From contig PXEJ01000212.1 of assembly GCA_003566215.1 (NCBI GenBank), positions 1 through 6,877 on the forward strand: DNA of 6,877 bases, given 5' to 3'. Each line of letters starts with the position of its first letter. The first letter of the stretch is position 1. This document shows positions 1 through 6,350 of the stretch, in pieces. A model generated the notes under the pieces. That model ran no database searches. It worked only from the letters and a program-made list of their open reading frames with translations, and was not told the DNA's origin. Origin of the DNA: Cyanobacteria bacterium T3Sed10_376R1m (lineage in GTDB: Bacteria > Cyanobacteriota > Cyanobacteriia > Cyanobacteriales > Cyanobacteriaceae). The position numbers were made by a program, and so were the translations under genes.

Positions 1-22
1 AGCTCTAATTCTACTAAGGGTA

Positions 23-61
23 GGGTTTCTGAAACCCCACCTTCAACAAAGTAGGGTGGGG
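23..61 (+). promoter_or_regulatory. Two overlapping, mutually exclusive hairpins in the leader upstream of the YggT gene
   Basis: Hairpin A pairs GGGTTT (23-28) with AAACCC (32-37) around a 3-base loop. Hairpin B pairs CCCCACCTT (35-43) with 53-61 (nine pairs including one G-T wobble) around a 9-base loop. They share bases 35-37, so only one can form at a time. The 7-mer GTAGGGT occurs at 20-26 and again at 51-57, supplying G-rich strands to both hairpins. No clear T-run follows 61, so this is not a classical rho-independent terminator. It could be an attenuator-like leader for the YggT gene, the 3' end of a transcript from the left, or a dispersed cyanobacterial repeat. The pairing is seen directly; the function is inferred. 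Confidence 0.4.
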
Positions 62-80
62 TAGTTCATTCAATTAGATA

Positions 81-92
81 TTGTAATTACAA
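81..92. promoter_or_regulatory. 12-bp perfect palindrome TTGTAATTACAA, possible operator
   Basis: TTGTAATTACAA equals its own reverse complement and ends eight bases before the GAGG ribosome-binding sequence at 101-104. Its position upstream of the YggT gene would suit a dimeric regulator. It does not fit the NtcA consensus GTA-N8-TAC. In AT-rich DNA such palindromes also occur by chance, so this is a weak call. Confidence 0.2.
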
Positions 93-100
93 ATTTTTAC

Positions 101-138
101 GAGGTATTATGAAAATAAAAGTTAGAGTAAAAATATGA
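101..138 (+). CDS. Nine-codon upstream ORF with its own Shine-Dalgarno, overlapping the YggT start as ATGA
   Basis: A GAGG sequence at 101-104 sits four bases before an ATG at 109-111. That ATG opens a nine-codon frame (MKIKVRVKI) that ends in TGA at 136-138. The TGA overlaps the ATG of the YggT-family gene (135-137) in the classic ATGA arrangement used for translational coupling. The GAGG is the best ribosome-binding sequence upstream of the YggT gene; only a weak AGAG at 124-127 lies closer to its start. Ribosomes could therefore load at 101-104, translate the short peptide and reinitiate at 135. The peptide is basic and hydrophobic and matches nothing I recognise. It may be a leader peptide or a chance frame. 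Confidence 0.35.
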
Positions 139-566
139 GTATAGATCCTTCAGACGAAAGAAATTTTCAACGTGAACAAAAACTGCGACAGGAAGAAGAA
201 GCATACATACTTCGTAAACAAGAAAGAGAACTAAAAGCCGCTAAACGAGCTTCAATCTTTTCTTGGACTATTAACACCATTTATATCTTAGTAGGATTTC
301 TCGAAGTATTACTTTTCCTACGCTTTTTTCTACGGGTATTAGGTGCAAATCCAGAAAATCAATTTGCTCAATTTATTTATAGTTTTTCTGAACCTTTTAT
401 TGCACCTTTTGCAACGCTATTTATCAGTCCTACTGCCGATGAAAGCTCCAATGCTATTGGTGCTATGAACGTTTTTGATCTTAATGCTCTGGTGGCAATT
501 ATTGTTTATGCTCTTTTATGTTGGCTGGGTATTAGTTTAGTAAAATATTTTTATAATCATCCATAA
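135..566 (+). CDS. YggT/YlmG-family integral membrane protein
   Basis: This is a 143-residue membrane protein of the YggT (YlmG) family. YlmG-type members in cyanobacteria and plastids have been linked to nucleoid distribution and division; the biochemical role is unknown. Residues about 6-39 are highly charged (many E, K, R, Q) and probably form a cytoplasmic helix or coiled coil. A hydrophobic segment follows at about 44-68. The family signature then runs from LRFFLRVLGANP (62-73) through the FIYSFSEPFIAPF stretch (80-92), and a second membrane segment lies at about 117-139. There is no signal peptide. An in-frame TAG at 123-125 means ATG 135 is the only methionine start. The charged N-terminal extension makes it longer than the roughly 90-100-residue Ycf19-type members. 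The next gene, tex, lies 175 bases away and is probably independent. The family call is confident; the function is not. Confidence 0.88.
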   Translation: MSIDPSDERNFQREQKLRQEEEAYILRKQERELKAAKRASIFSWTINTIYILVGFLEVLLFLRFFLRVLGANPENQFAQFIYSFSEPFIAPFATLFISPTADESSNAIGAMNVFDLNALVAIIVYALLCWLGISLVKYFYNHP

Positions 567-741
567 ATAGTTAGAGTTAAATAACTAACAATTGTTGATA
601 ATATTTCAAGTAATTAAATATTCATAATTAAGCATCAAAAAATACTATAATTAAATGTAATTAGCTAAGATAAATTATAATTTTGGCTAATTTTAATTTT
701 GAAAAAAGTAATTTCAATAAAAGTCAAGCTATCAAAGATAA
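567..741. other. AT-rich spacer between the YggT gene and tex with candidate promoter elements
   Basis: No gene is visible. The stretch is very AT-rich and holds two perfect TATAAT hexamers, at 646-651 and 676-681, either of which could be the -10 box for tex. Neither has a recognisable -35 at 16-18 bases. The second lies in a palindrome, AAATTATAATTT (672-683). That palindrome is enclosed by a 7-bp inverted repeat, AATTAGC (659-665) with GCTAATT (686-692). No GC-rich terminator hairpin follows the YggT stop. Promoter assignment is tentative because such motifs are frequent in AT-rich DNA. Confidence 0.3.
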
Positions 742-2886
742 ATGTTAAATATTATTCAAGTTATTGCCACCGAATTATCTCTCAATATACATAGTGTTGA
801 AAGTGCTTTAAATTTATTAAATGAAGGGTCAACAGTACCTTTTATCGCTCGTTATCGTAAGGAGGTAACAGGCTCATTAAATGAAATTGAATTAAGAGAT
901 ATTCAAGAACGTTTTACCTATTTACAAGAATTAGAAAATCGTAAACAAGTAATTTTAGATGGTATCGCTCAACAGGATAAGCTAAATGACACTTTAAAAG
1001 CTCAGATTTTAGCTTGTTTACAAAAAAATGAACTCGAAGATCTTTATCTTCCTTATAAGCCAAAGCGTAGGACTAGGGGGGCGATCGCGCGAGAAAAAGG
1101 TTTAACCCCTTTCGCAGAGATAATTAAAAGTTTAAATAACCCTCAATCTCAAGTTATTTCCCTAGAAAAAGAAGTACAAAAATATCTTGGAAAAGAAGTA
1201 ACCACCATTGCAGATTGTTTAAGTGGTGTTGCTGATATTTTGGCAGAAGAAATTGCTGAAATTGCTGAATTAAGAGCCTATCTAAGGGAATTTATTTTAA
1301 ATAACGGAACTTTTATTTCTAAGATAAAAAAAGATTATCCTGAAGGTACAACTAAGTTTGAAATGTACCGTAATTTTAGATGTAAACTAACTACCATTGC
1401 CCCCCATAATATTCTTGCTTTATTTAGAGGTGAAACGGAAAAAATCTTATCCGTTGATATTGATTTTGAAGAATCAACTGTTTTTAATTACTTAGAATAT
1501 AAAATAATAAAAACCAAAAATAAAGAGTTAAAAACTTTTTATCAAGAAGTATTAAAAGATAGCTTTAATCGTTTAATCAAACCCTCATTAATAAGAGATG
1601 TAAGAGGAGAAACAAAAACATGGGCAGACATAGAATCCATCAAAACCTTTGAAGCTAATTTGCGCCAACTATTATTATCTCCCCCTGCAGGAATGAAGCC
1701 TACCATGGCCATTGACCCCGGTTTTAGAACTGGCTGTAAGGTTGTTATTCTATCTCAAACAGGACAGTTTTTGGAATATCAGGCAATTTTTCCCCATACA
1801 GGGAGTCAAAAAAGACAGATTGCCACTAATACAATTAAAAAACTTATTCAGAAGTATAGCATAGAATTAATTGCGATCGGCAATGGCACAGCAGGGAGAG
1901 AAACCGATGAGTTTATAGAGCAAGTAATCACAGAGATAGACCAAAAACCAGTTAAAGTGATGGTCAATGAATCTGGGGCATCCATTTATTCTGCCAGTCA
2001 AGTAGCGATTTCTGAATTTCCCGATTTAGACATCACCGTTAGGGGAGCAATCAGTATTGGCAGAAGATTACAAGACCCTTTGGCAGAGTTAGTCAAAATA
2101 GACCCCAAGTCCATTGGCGTGGGACAATATCAACATGATGTAGATCAAAAATTACTCAAACAAAAATTAGAAGAAACCGTCGAAAGTTGTGTTAACTATG
2201 TCGGTGTGGACTTAAATACAGATTCTCAAGAGTTATTAGTATTTGTCTCAGGAATAAATCCTACCATTGCTAATAATATTGTTAATTATCGCAACGAAAA
2301 AGGAACATTCAAAACAAGAAAAGAGTTATTAAAAGTTAAAAAATTAGGAGCAAAAACCTTTGAACTAGCCGCTGGGTTTTTACGTATTCGTGATGGAGAA
2401 AATCCTTTAGATAATACCGCAGTACATCCCGAAAGTTATCCCATTGTGAAAAACATTGCCCAAGATTTGAACATACCTTTATCAAAAATTGCGGACATTA
2501 ATACCCAAACAAAAAATATTGACTTAAAAAAATATGTCACCGATACCACCGGTTTACCAACTCTAAAAGATATTGTTCAAGAATTAGAAAAACCGGGGCG
2601 CGATCCGAGATCGCAATTTGAGTATGCTACTTTTAAAGAAGGTATCAAAGAAATTAGCGACTTAAAAGAAGGGATGGAATTAGAAGGAGTCGTTACCAAT
2701 GTAGTCAATTTTGGTGCATTTGTAGATGTGGGAGTCCATCAAGATGGATTAGTACATATATCCCAACTAGCCGATAGATTTGTGAGTGACACCAATGAAG
2801 TGGTAAAAGTTGGGCAGGTGGTTAGGGTAAGGGTTTTAGAAGTTAATGAGAAATTGAAACGTATTGGTCTATCCATGAAAAATTAA
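742..2886 (+). CDS. tex: Tex family S1-domain RNA-binding transcription accessory protein
   Basis: Tex is a cytoplasmic nucleic-acid-binding protein related to eukaryotic Spt6 and is thought to act in transcription and RNA metabolism; its exact role in cyanobacteria is unsettled. The 714-residue product has the full architecture. An N-terminal helical Tex_N region spans about 1-190, including FIARYRKEVTG and LEDLYLPYKPKRRTR. A YqgF/RuvC-like domain begins near 318 with IDPGFRTG (324-331), followed by IGNGTAGRETDEF from 379 and VNESGAS from 408. A helix-hairpin-helix region covers about 500-570, and a C-terminal S1 RNA-binding domain about 645-713. The length matches the family. The start is the only one giving the normal Tex N-terminus, although no good Shine-Dalgarno precedes it. 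The reading frame is intact with no missing conserved block. It lies 114 bases before the tRNA and probably forms its own unit. Confidence 0.96.
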   Translation: MLNIIQVIATELSLNIHSVESALNLLNEGSTVPFIARYRKEVTGSLNEIELRDIQERFTYLQELENRKQVILDGIAQQDKLNDTLKAQILACLQKNELEDLYLPYKPKRRTRGAIAREKGLTPFAEIIKSLNNPQSQVISLEKEVQKYLGKEVTTIADCLSGVADILAEEIAEIAELRAYLREFILNNGTFISKIKKDYPEGTTKFEMYRNFRCKLTTIAPHNILALFRGETEKILSVDIDFEESTVFNYLEYKIIKTKNKELKTFYQEVLKDSFNRLIKPSLIRDVRGETKTWADIESIKTFEANLRQLLLSPPAGMKPTMAIDPGFRTGCKVVILSQTGQFLEYQAIFPHTGSQKRQIATNTIKKLIQKYSIELIAIGNGTAGRETDEFIEQVITEIDQKPVKVMVNESGASIYSASQVAISEFPDLDITVRGAISIGRRLQDPLAELVKIDPKSIGVGQYQHDVDQKLLKQKLEETVESCVNYVGVDLNTDSQELLVFVSGINPTIANNIVNYRNEKGTFKTRKELLKVKKLGAKTFELAAGFLRIRDGENPLDNTAVHPESYPIVKNIAQDLNIPLSKIADINTQTKNIDLKKYVTDTTGLPTLKDIVQELEKPGRDPRSQFEYATFKEGIKEISDLKEGMELEGVVTNVVNFGAFVDVGVHQDGLVHISQLADRFVSDTNEVVKVGQVVRVRVLEVNEKLKRIGLSMKN
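2600..2614. repeat. Split HIP1-like palindrome inside tex
   Basis: GCGATC, then CGA, then GATCGC: two HIP1-like half sites separated by three bases, inside the codons for the conserved GRDPR stretch just before the S1 domain of Tex. An intact HIP1 octamer (GCGATCGC) lies in the same gene at 1081-1088. The arms are seen directly; calling it a HIP1 derivative is inference, since the protein motif itself constrains several of these bases. Confidence 0.4.
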
Positions 2887-2971
2887 TTGTATTCTCGAAA
2901 AACCATCCCCTCAATTTAGCCAAAAAAAAGATGAAAATAAAGGGCAAATATAGCTTGATTTATAGTTTTTT

Positions 2972-2980
2972 TGTTATAAT
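2972..2980 (+). promoter_or_regulatory. Extended -10 promoter for tRNA-Thr
   Basis: TGTTATAAT is a perfect extended -10 box (TGn plus TATAAT at 2975-2980). It ends 19 bases before the mature 5' end of the tRNA, so transcription would begin near 2987 and leave a leader of about 13 bases for RNase P. A TTGATT at 2955-2960 resembles a -35 box but is only 14 bases from the -10, too close for normal sigma-70-type recognition. The extended TG element may compensate. Confidence 0.55.
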
Positions 2981-2999
2981 TATCAATGGCTAATTTTCT

Positions 3000-3072
3000 G
3001 CTACCTTGGCTCAATTGGTAGAGCGAATCATTCGTAATGATTAGGTTGTGGGTTCGAGTCCCATAGGTAGCT
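3000..3072 (+). tRNA. trnT: tRNA-Thr, anticodon CGT
   Basis: The cloverleaf can be laid out base by base over 73 nucleotides. The acceptor stem is GCTACCT/AGGTAGC with seven perfect pairs. The D arm is GCTC/GAGC with loop AATTGGTA. The anticodon arm is AATCA/TGATT with loop TTCGTAA, giving anticodon CGT, which reads ACG (threonine). The variable loop is AGGTT. The T arm is GTGGG/CCCAT with loop TTCGAGT. The discriminator base is T, and the 3' CCA is not encoded (TTT follows), so it must be added by tRNA nucleotidyltransferase. The first acceptor pairs G1-C72 and C2-G71 fit known threonine identity elements. There is no intron. No integrase or duplicated tRNA 3' end is visible to suggest use as an integration site. 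Confidence 0.97.
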
Positions 3073-3076
3073 TTTG

Positions 3077-3114
3077 AAAAAAATTAAAAGTAATTGATAG
3101 ATAATCATTTTTTT
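3077..3114 (+). terminator. Candidate AT-rich terminator after tRNA-Thr
   Basis: AAAAAAAT (3077-3084) is fully complementary to ATTTTTTT (3107-3114), and a small TGAT/ATCA stem (3095-3098 with 3104-3107) lies just before the run of seven Ts. The position directly behind the tRNA suits termination. The stem has little GC, so its strength is doubtful. Confidence 0.4.
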
Positions 3115-3131
3115 GTTTGAGTTGGAAATAA

Positions 3132-3144
3132 TTCGACTACGCTC
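3132..3144. repeat. Possible fragment of a dispersed cyanobacterial repeat (TTCGACTACGCTC)
   Basis: TTCGACTACGCTC stands out as GC-richer than the surrounding spacer. It resembles the TTCGACTACGCTCA core that I recall from short dispersed, often palindromic, intergenic repeats in cyanobacterial genomes. Only one arm is present here, so it would be a remnant. The rest of the 3115-3294 spacer shows no gene of normal length; a six-codon frame at 3184-3204 follows a GAGG at 3175-3178. Confidence 0.3.
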
Positions 3145-3283
3145 ATCAACCATAGAAAATAGTGACCATATTTTGAGGATTCAATGTTTGTTTTAATTGA
3201 TTAAACAACGCCCATTTTTTAAAGAAAAATTGAAGATTTGCTCAAAATAGTCTGAGATACCATGAACTGTAAAGACTAAATAA

Positions 3284-3289
3284 AAGGAG
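3284..3289 (+). promoter_or_regulatory. Strong Shine-Dalgarno that fixes the start of the acyl-CoA synthetase/GNAT gene
   Basis: AAGGAG at 3284-3289 lies five bases before ATG 3295. It is the clearest ribosome-binding site in the window and decides the start against the later in-frame methionines (residues 10 and 20). I find no convincing -35/-10 pair for this gene in 3115-3283. Confidence 0.75.
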
Positions 3290-3294
3290 CAACC

Positions 3295-5997
3295 ATGAAA
3301 AAAGATAAAGCCCATGATATTATGCGAACCTACTATAATCCCCTTAATTTTATGTTCGCCCCCCGCTCTGTAGCTTTAATTGGAGCAACGGAAAAAGAAG
3401 GCAGTGTCGGGCGTACATTACTCTGGAACTTGATTAGTCATCCCTTTGGAGGTACTGTTTTTCCAGTCAATCCCAAACGCAAGAGCATTTTAGGTATTAG
3501 AGCTTATCCTCGCATAAAAGATATACCTGAGTCGGTGGAGTTAGCTATAATTGCTACCCCTGCATCCACTGTACCTGATTTAATTAGGCAATGTGTAGAA
3601 ATGAAAGTTAAAGGAGCAATCATTATTTCCGCTGGGTTTAAAGAAATTGGAGCAGAAGGAATAAAATTGGAACAGGAAATCTTAAAAGAAGCAAAACAGG
3701 GTAATTTACGCATCATCGGGCCTAATTGCTTGGGGTTAATTTGCCCCCCTTCGGGTTTAAATGCTAGTTTTGCCAGTACTAGCCCCAGAATTGGCAATGT
3801 GGGCTTTCTTAGTCAGAGTGGGGCTTTTTGTACTTCGATTTTAGATTGGAGTTTGCGGGAGAATTTAGGCTTTAGTGCTTTTATTTCCATTGGCTCAATG
3901 TTAGATGTCAATTGGGGGGATTTAATTTACTATTTAGGAGATGATCCTTTAACCAAAAGTATTGTAATTTATATGGAATCCGTGGGCAATGCTAGGGATT
4001 TTATCTCGGCGGCACGGGAGGTAGCTTTAACTAAGCCCATAATTGTTATTAAGGGAGGGCGCACAGATGCGGCGGCAAAGGCGGCGGCTTCCCATACTGG
4101 AGCATTAACTAGCAGTGACGAGGTATTAGCTTCTGCTTTTAGGCGTTGCGGTGTGCTACAGGTTGATACCATCAGCGAGATTTTTAATATGGCGGAGTTG
4201 TTGGCGAAACAACCCCCCCCCAAGGGCAAAAATTTGACGATTTTAACTAATGCTGGAGGTCCAGGGGTTTTGGCTACGGATGCACTAACTTGGGGTAAGG
4301 GCAAGTTATCTGATTTGACGGAGGAAACCATCAAAAATCTAGATAAGATTTTGCCCAGTCATTGGAGTCATAGTAATCCCGTTGACATTTTAGGAGATGC
4401 TACCCCACAAAGGTATGCTGAGGCATTGGAAATTGTGGCGAAGGATAAAAATAGTGATGGTTTGTTAGTTATTTTAACTCCCCAAGATATGACTGAGCCT
4501 ACTCAGACAGCCCAGGCTTTGAAGGAGGTTGCCCTGAAGATTAAGGATAAGCCTATTTTGGCTAGTTGGATGGGGGGTAGTGCGGTGGCGACGGGGGTAG
4601 AAATTCTCAATCGAGCTAATATTTATACCCATGGTTATCCTGATGATGCGGCACGGTTATTTAATTTGATGTGGCATTACAATAATAATTTGAATGCTCT
4701 TTATGAAACTCCTAGTTTTGCTGAGTCGGAACATTTAATTAATCGTCCTTTGGCTACTAAAATAATTGACCATGCTAGGGGTTTGGGGCGGACTTTGCTA
4801 ACGGAATATGAATCAAAACAGTTGCTTAAAGCCTATGGTATTCCTACGGTAGAGACACAAATTGCGATCAATCAAGAGGAAGCAAGGGCGATCGCCCTTC
4901 AAATGGGTTATCCTGTGGTGCTTAAATTGCATTCTGAGACTATTACCCATAAAACTGACGTGGGGGGAGTTAAGTTAAATTTGACCACGGAAGAAGCGGT
5001 TATAAGTGCCTTTGAGGAGATAAAAAGTAGGGTAAGCCATCAAGACTTTTTAGGGGTGACGGTGCAACGAATGATTGACCTTAATGGCTATGAGTTAATC
5101 TTAGGTAGTAGTGATGATCCTCAATTTGGTTCGGTGTTATTATTTGGTGCGGGGGGAGAGTTGGTAGAGATATTTAAAGATCAAGCCCTCGCTTTACCTC
5201 CTTTGAATACAACCCTTGCCAGACGTTTAATCGAGCGTACAAAGATATTTACTGCCTTACAGGGATTTAGGGGTAAAAAACCAGTAGATATTAAAAAATT
5301 GGAGCAAATTTTGGTTTTATTTAGTCAATTAGTCATTGAACAACCATTTATTAAGGAAATTGATATTAATCCTTTACTTGTCAATGAAAACCAGTTAATT
5401 AGTTTAGATGGGAGGGTGTTGTTATATCCCCCTAACACTAAATTAGAGGACATCCCCACTTCTGCGATTCGCCCTTATCCAATCCAATACATTAGGCATC
5501 ATACCTTAAAAAATGGAGATGAATTTACAATCCGTCCTATTCGTCCGGAAGATGAACCGAAAATTGTCAATTTTTGTACTGAATTATCTGAGCAGACGGT
5601 TTATTTCAGGTTTTTTCACTCTATTAGCCGTCAATCTCTTATTTCCCATGAGCGTTTAGCTCGTATTTGTTTTATTGATTATGACCAAGAAATTGCTTTG
5701 GTTGCTTGTGATGAGAAAGAAGATATAAAGGCGATCGCACGACTAAGCAGAGTTCATGGTAAATTAGATTCTGGAGAAATCGGCTTGTTAGTTAAAGATA
5801 ATTACCAAAAACAAGGATTAGGTACACTATTAATGAAAAGTATGATTAACATTGCCCAAAAAGAAGGAATGAGTTATCTCATGGCAGATATGTTAATTAA
5901 AAACCACGCCATGCAAAACCTTTGTCGTCAATTAGGTTTTGAACTAGAAGCCCAAGAAAACATAGTTAAAGCAGTGTACCATATTAACCCAGCTTAA
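3295..5997 (+). CDS. Bifunctional ADP-forming acyl-CoA synthetase / GNAT N-acetyltransferase (Pat-like fusion)
   Basis: This 900-residue cytosolic fusion has the domain order of enterobacterial Pat/PatZ protein lysine acetyltransferases. A CoA-binding Rossmann domain begins at about 22 (SVALIGA 25-31), with GPNCLG near 142 and SQSGA at 173-177. Succinyl-CoA-synthetase-like domains follow to about 460, including SHTGAL (266-271) with His267 in the phosphohistidine position. An ATP-grasp domain covers about 497-720, with THKTDVGGV at 551-559. The GNAT domain covers about 744-895, with acetyl-CoA motif QKQGLG at 838-843 and Glu828 where Pat enzymes have the proposed catalytic glutamate. ADP-forming synthetases interconvert acyl-CoA, ADP and phosphate with acid, CoA and ATP. 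Unlike E. coli PatZ, the catalytic histidine is present, so both halves may be active. The gene appears monocistronic, between the tRNA and convergent def. Substrates cannot be read from sequence. Confidence 0.93.
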   Translation: MKKDKAHDIMRTYYNPLNFMFAPRSVALIGATEKEGSVGRTLLWNLISHPFGGTVFPVNPKRKSILGIRAYPRIKDIPESVELAIIATPASTVPDLIRQCVEMKVKGAIIISAGFKEIGAEGIKLEQEILKEAKQGNLRIIGPNCLGLICPPSGLNASFASTSPRIGNVGFLSQSGAFCTSILDWSLRENLGFSAFISIGSMLDVNWGDLIYYLGDDPLTKSIVIYMESVGNARDFISAAREVALTKPIIVIKGGRTDAAAKAAASHTGALTSSDEVLASAFRRCGVLQVDTISEIFNMAELLAKQPPPKGKNLTILTNAGGPGVLATDALTWGKGKLSDLTEETIKNLDKILPSHWSHSNPVDILGDATPQRYAEALEIVAKDKNSDGLLVILTPQDMTEPTQTAQALKEVALKIKDKPILASWMGGSAVATGVEILNRANIYTHGYPDDAARLFNLMWHYNNNLNALYETPSFAESEHLINRPLATKIIDHARGLGRTLLTEYESKQLLKAYGIPTVETQIAINQEEARAIALQMGYPVVLKLHSETITHKTDVGGVKLNLTTEEAVISAFEEIKSRVSHQDFLGVTVQRMIDLNGYELILGSSDDPQFGSVLLFGAGGELVEIFKDQALALPPLNTTLARRLIERTKIFTALQGFRGKKPVDIKKLEQILVLFSQLVIEQPFIKEIDINPLLVNENQLISLDGRVLLYPPNTKLEDIPTSAIRPYPIQYIRHHTLKNGDEFTIRPIRPEDEPKIVNFCTELSEQTVYFRFFHSISRQSLISHERLARICFIDYDQEIALVACDEKEDIKAIARLSRVHGKLDSGEIGLLVKDNYQKQGLGTLLMKSMINIAQKEGMSYLMADMLIKNHAMQNLCRQLGFELEAQENIVKAVYHINPA
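4213..4221 (+). repeat. Nine-C homopolymer inside the synthetase/GNAT gene
   Basis: Nine consecutive C bases encode Pro307-Pro309 in the linker motif QPPPKG. The frame is intact here. A one-base slip would truncate the protein after about a third of its length, before the ATP-grasp and GNAT domains. In an AT-rich genome this tract is conspicuous and also a likely spot for assembly errors. Confidence 0.7.
4884..4899. repeat. HIP1 site in a 16-bp perfect palindrome
   Basis: AAGGGCGATCGCCCTT is a perfect palindrome centred on the HIP1 octamer GCGATCGC (4888-4895), inside the ATP-grasp part of the coding sequence. Further HIP1 octamers are at 1081-1088 and 5731-5738. HIP1 is a hallmark of many cyanobacterial genomes, and this supports the taxonomic reading. 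Confidence 0.85.
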
Positions 5998-6081
5998 TCA
6001 AAAGGGAAGTATCAATTAGGTACATTTTTCTTATTTCTTATTTTAGTTCAATATGAGAGTATTGGATTTGGGCAGGTTTTA

Positions 6082-6185
6082 AGGTACTAGGTTTAATTTT
6101 CCTTATATTGATTACTCAATCAAAGAATTAAAAATAAGAAAATAAATCAAGAAATGTTTTTGATCAATTCTTTAACCTAATACCT
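6082..6185. repeat. 104-base imperfect inverted-repeat element with internal hairpins
   Basis: The outer arms 6082-6096 (AGGTACTAGGTTTAA) and 6171-6185 pair at 13 of 15 positions. Inside lie a perfect 6-bp hairpin TTGATT-ACTC-AATCAA (6108-6123) and an 8-bp hairpin with one G-T wobble at 6146-6164 (loop 6154-6156). ATTTTCCTTAT (6096-6106) can also pair with ATAAGAAAAT (6134-6143) apart from one extra C. Together these allow a multi-branched fold. A miniature inverted-repeat element or a structured RNA would both fit. No protein is encoded. Confidence 0.45.
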
Positions 6186-6216
6186 GTACAGAGGTAGTAT
6201 GCTCCTCTACCACCTG

Positions 6217-6297
6217 ATACCAAATCCTAAAGTAAAAGTCAACTAATAACTATCATCAACCCTAGTGATTAAACACTCTGCCAACAGGATTTGGTAT
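6217..6297. repeat. 12-bp perfect inverted repeat with nested hairpin; MITE-like
   Basis: ATACCAAATCCT (6217-6228) and AGGATTTGGTAT (6286-6297) are perfect reverse complements 57 bases apart. Nested inside, TAATAACTA (6244-6252) pairs with TAGTGATTA (6263-6271) at eight of nine positions. CACCT occurs just outside both ends (6211-6215 and 6300-6304), although spacing to the arms differs by one base (G on the left, GA on the right), so a target-site duplication is only suggestive. A further GGATTTGG lies at 6064-6071. This fits a short non-autonomous element or a folded RNA. Confidence 0.45.
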
Positions 6298-6350
6298 GAC
6301 ACCTTGCCTTTAACACCAAACTCATTTTAATTCAACTTTTTCACATAGAT

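Noticed and set aside
1..54. Open frame from the window edge to TAG at 52-54, possible tail of an upstream gene
   Set aside because: It has only 17 codons of low-complexity, Ser/Thr/Pro-rich sequence that overlap the leader hairpins. It cannot be told from chance without upstream sequence.
2916..2993. Inverted repeat TTAGCCA (2916-2922) / TGGCTAA (2987-2993) around the tRNA promoter, and a 10-mer GGCTAATTTT shared by 685-694 and 2988-2997
   Set aside because: Short, AT-rich and widely spaced; such matches are expected by chance in this composition.
3000..3072. tRNA-Thr as a possible integration (att) site of a genomic island
   Set aside because: No integrase gene, no duplicated tRNA 3' end and no abrupt change in gene type is visible in the flanks.
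3504..3797. 97-codon frame on the minus strand
   Set aside because: It lies wholly inside the synthetase/GNAT gene, antisense to its conserved CoA-binding domain, and shows no domain or ribosome-binding site.
3969..4334. 121-codon frame on the minus strand
   Set aside because: It is antisense to the conserved SHTGAL-containing region of the synthetase. The sequence reads as a shadow rather than a protein family.
6214..6242. Minus-strand promoter: TTGACT (6237-6242), 17-base spacer, TATCAG (6214-6219)
   Set aside because: The -10 lacks the invariant final T, and the elements overlap the 12-bp inverted repeat, which explains much of the sequence.
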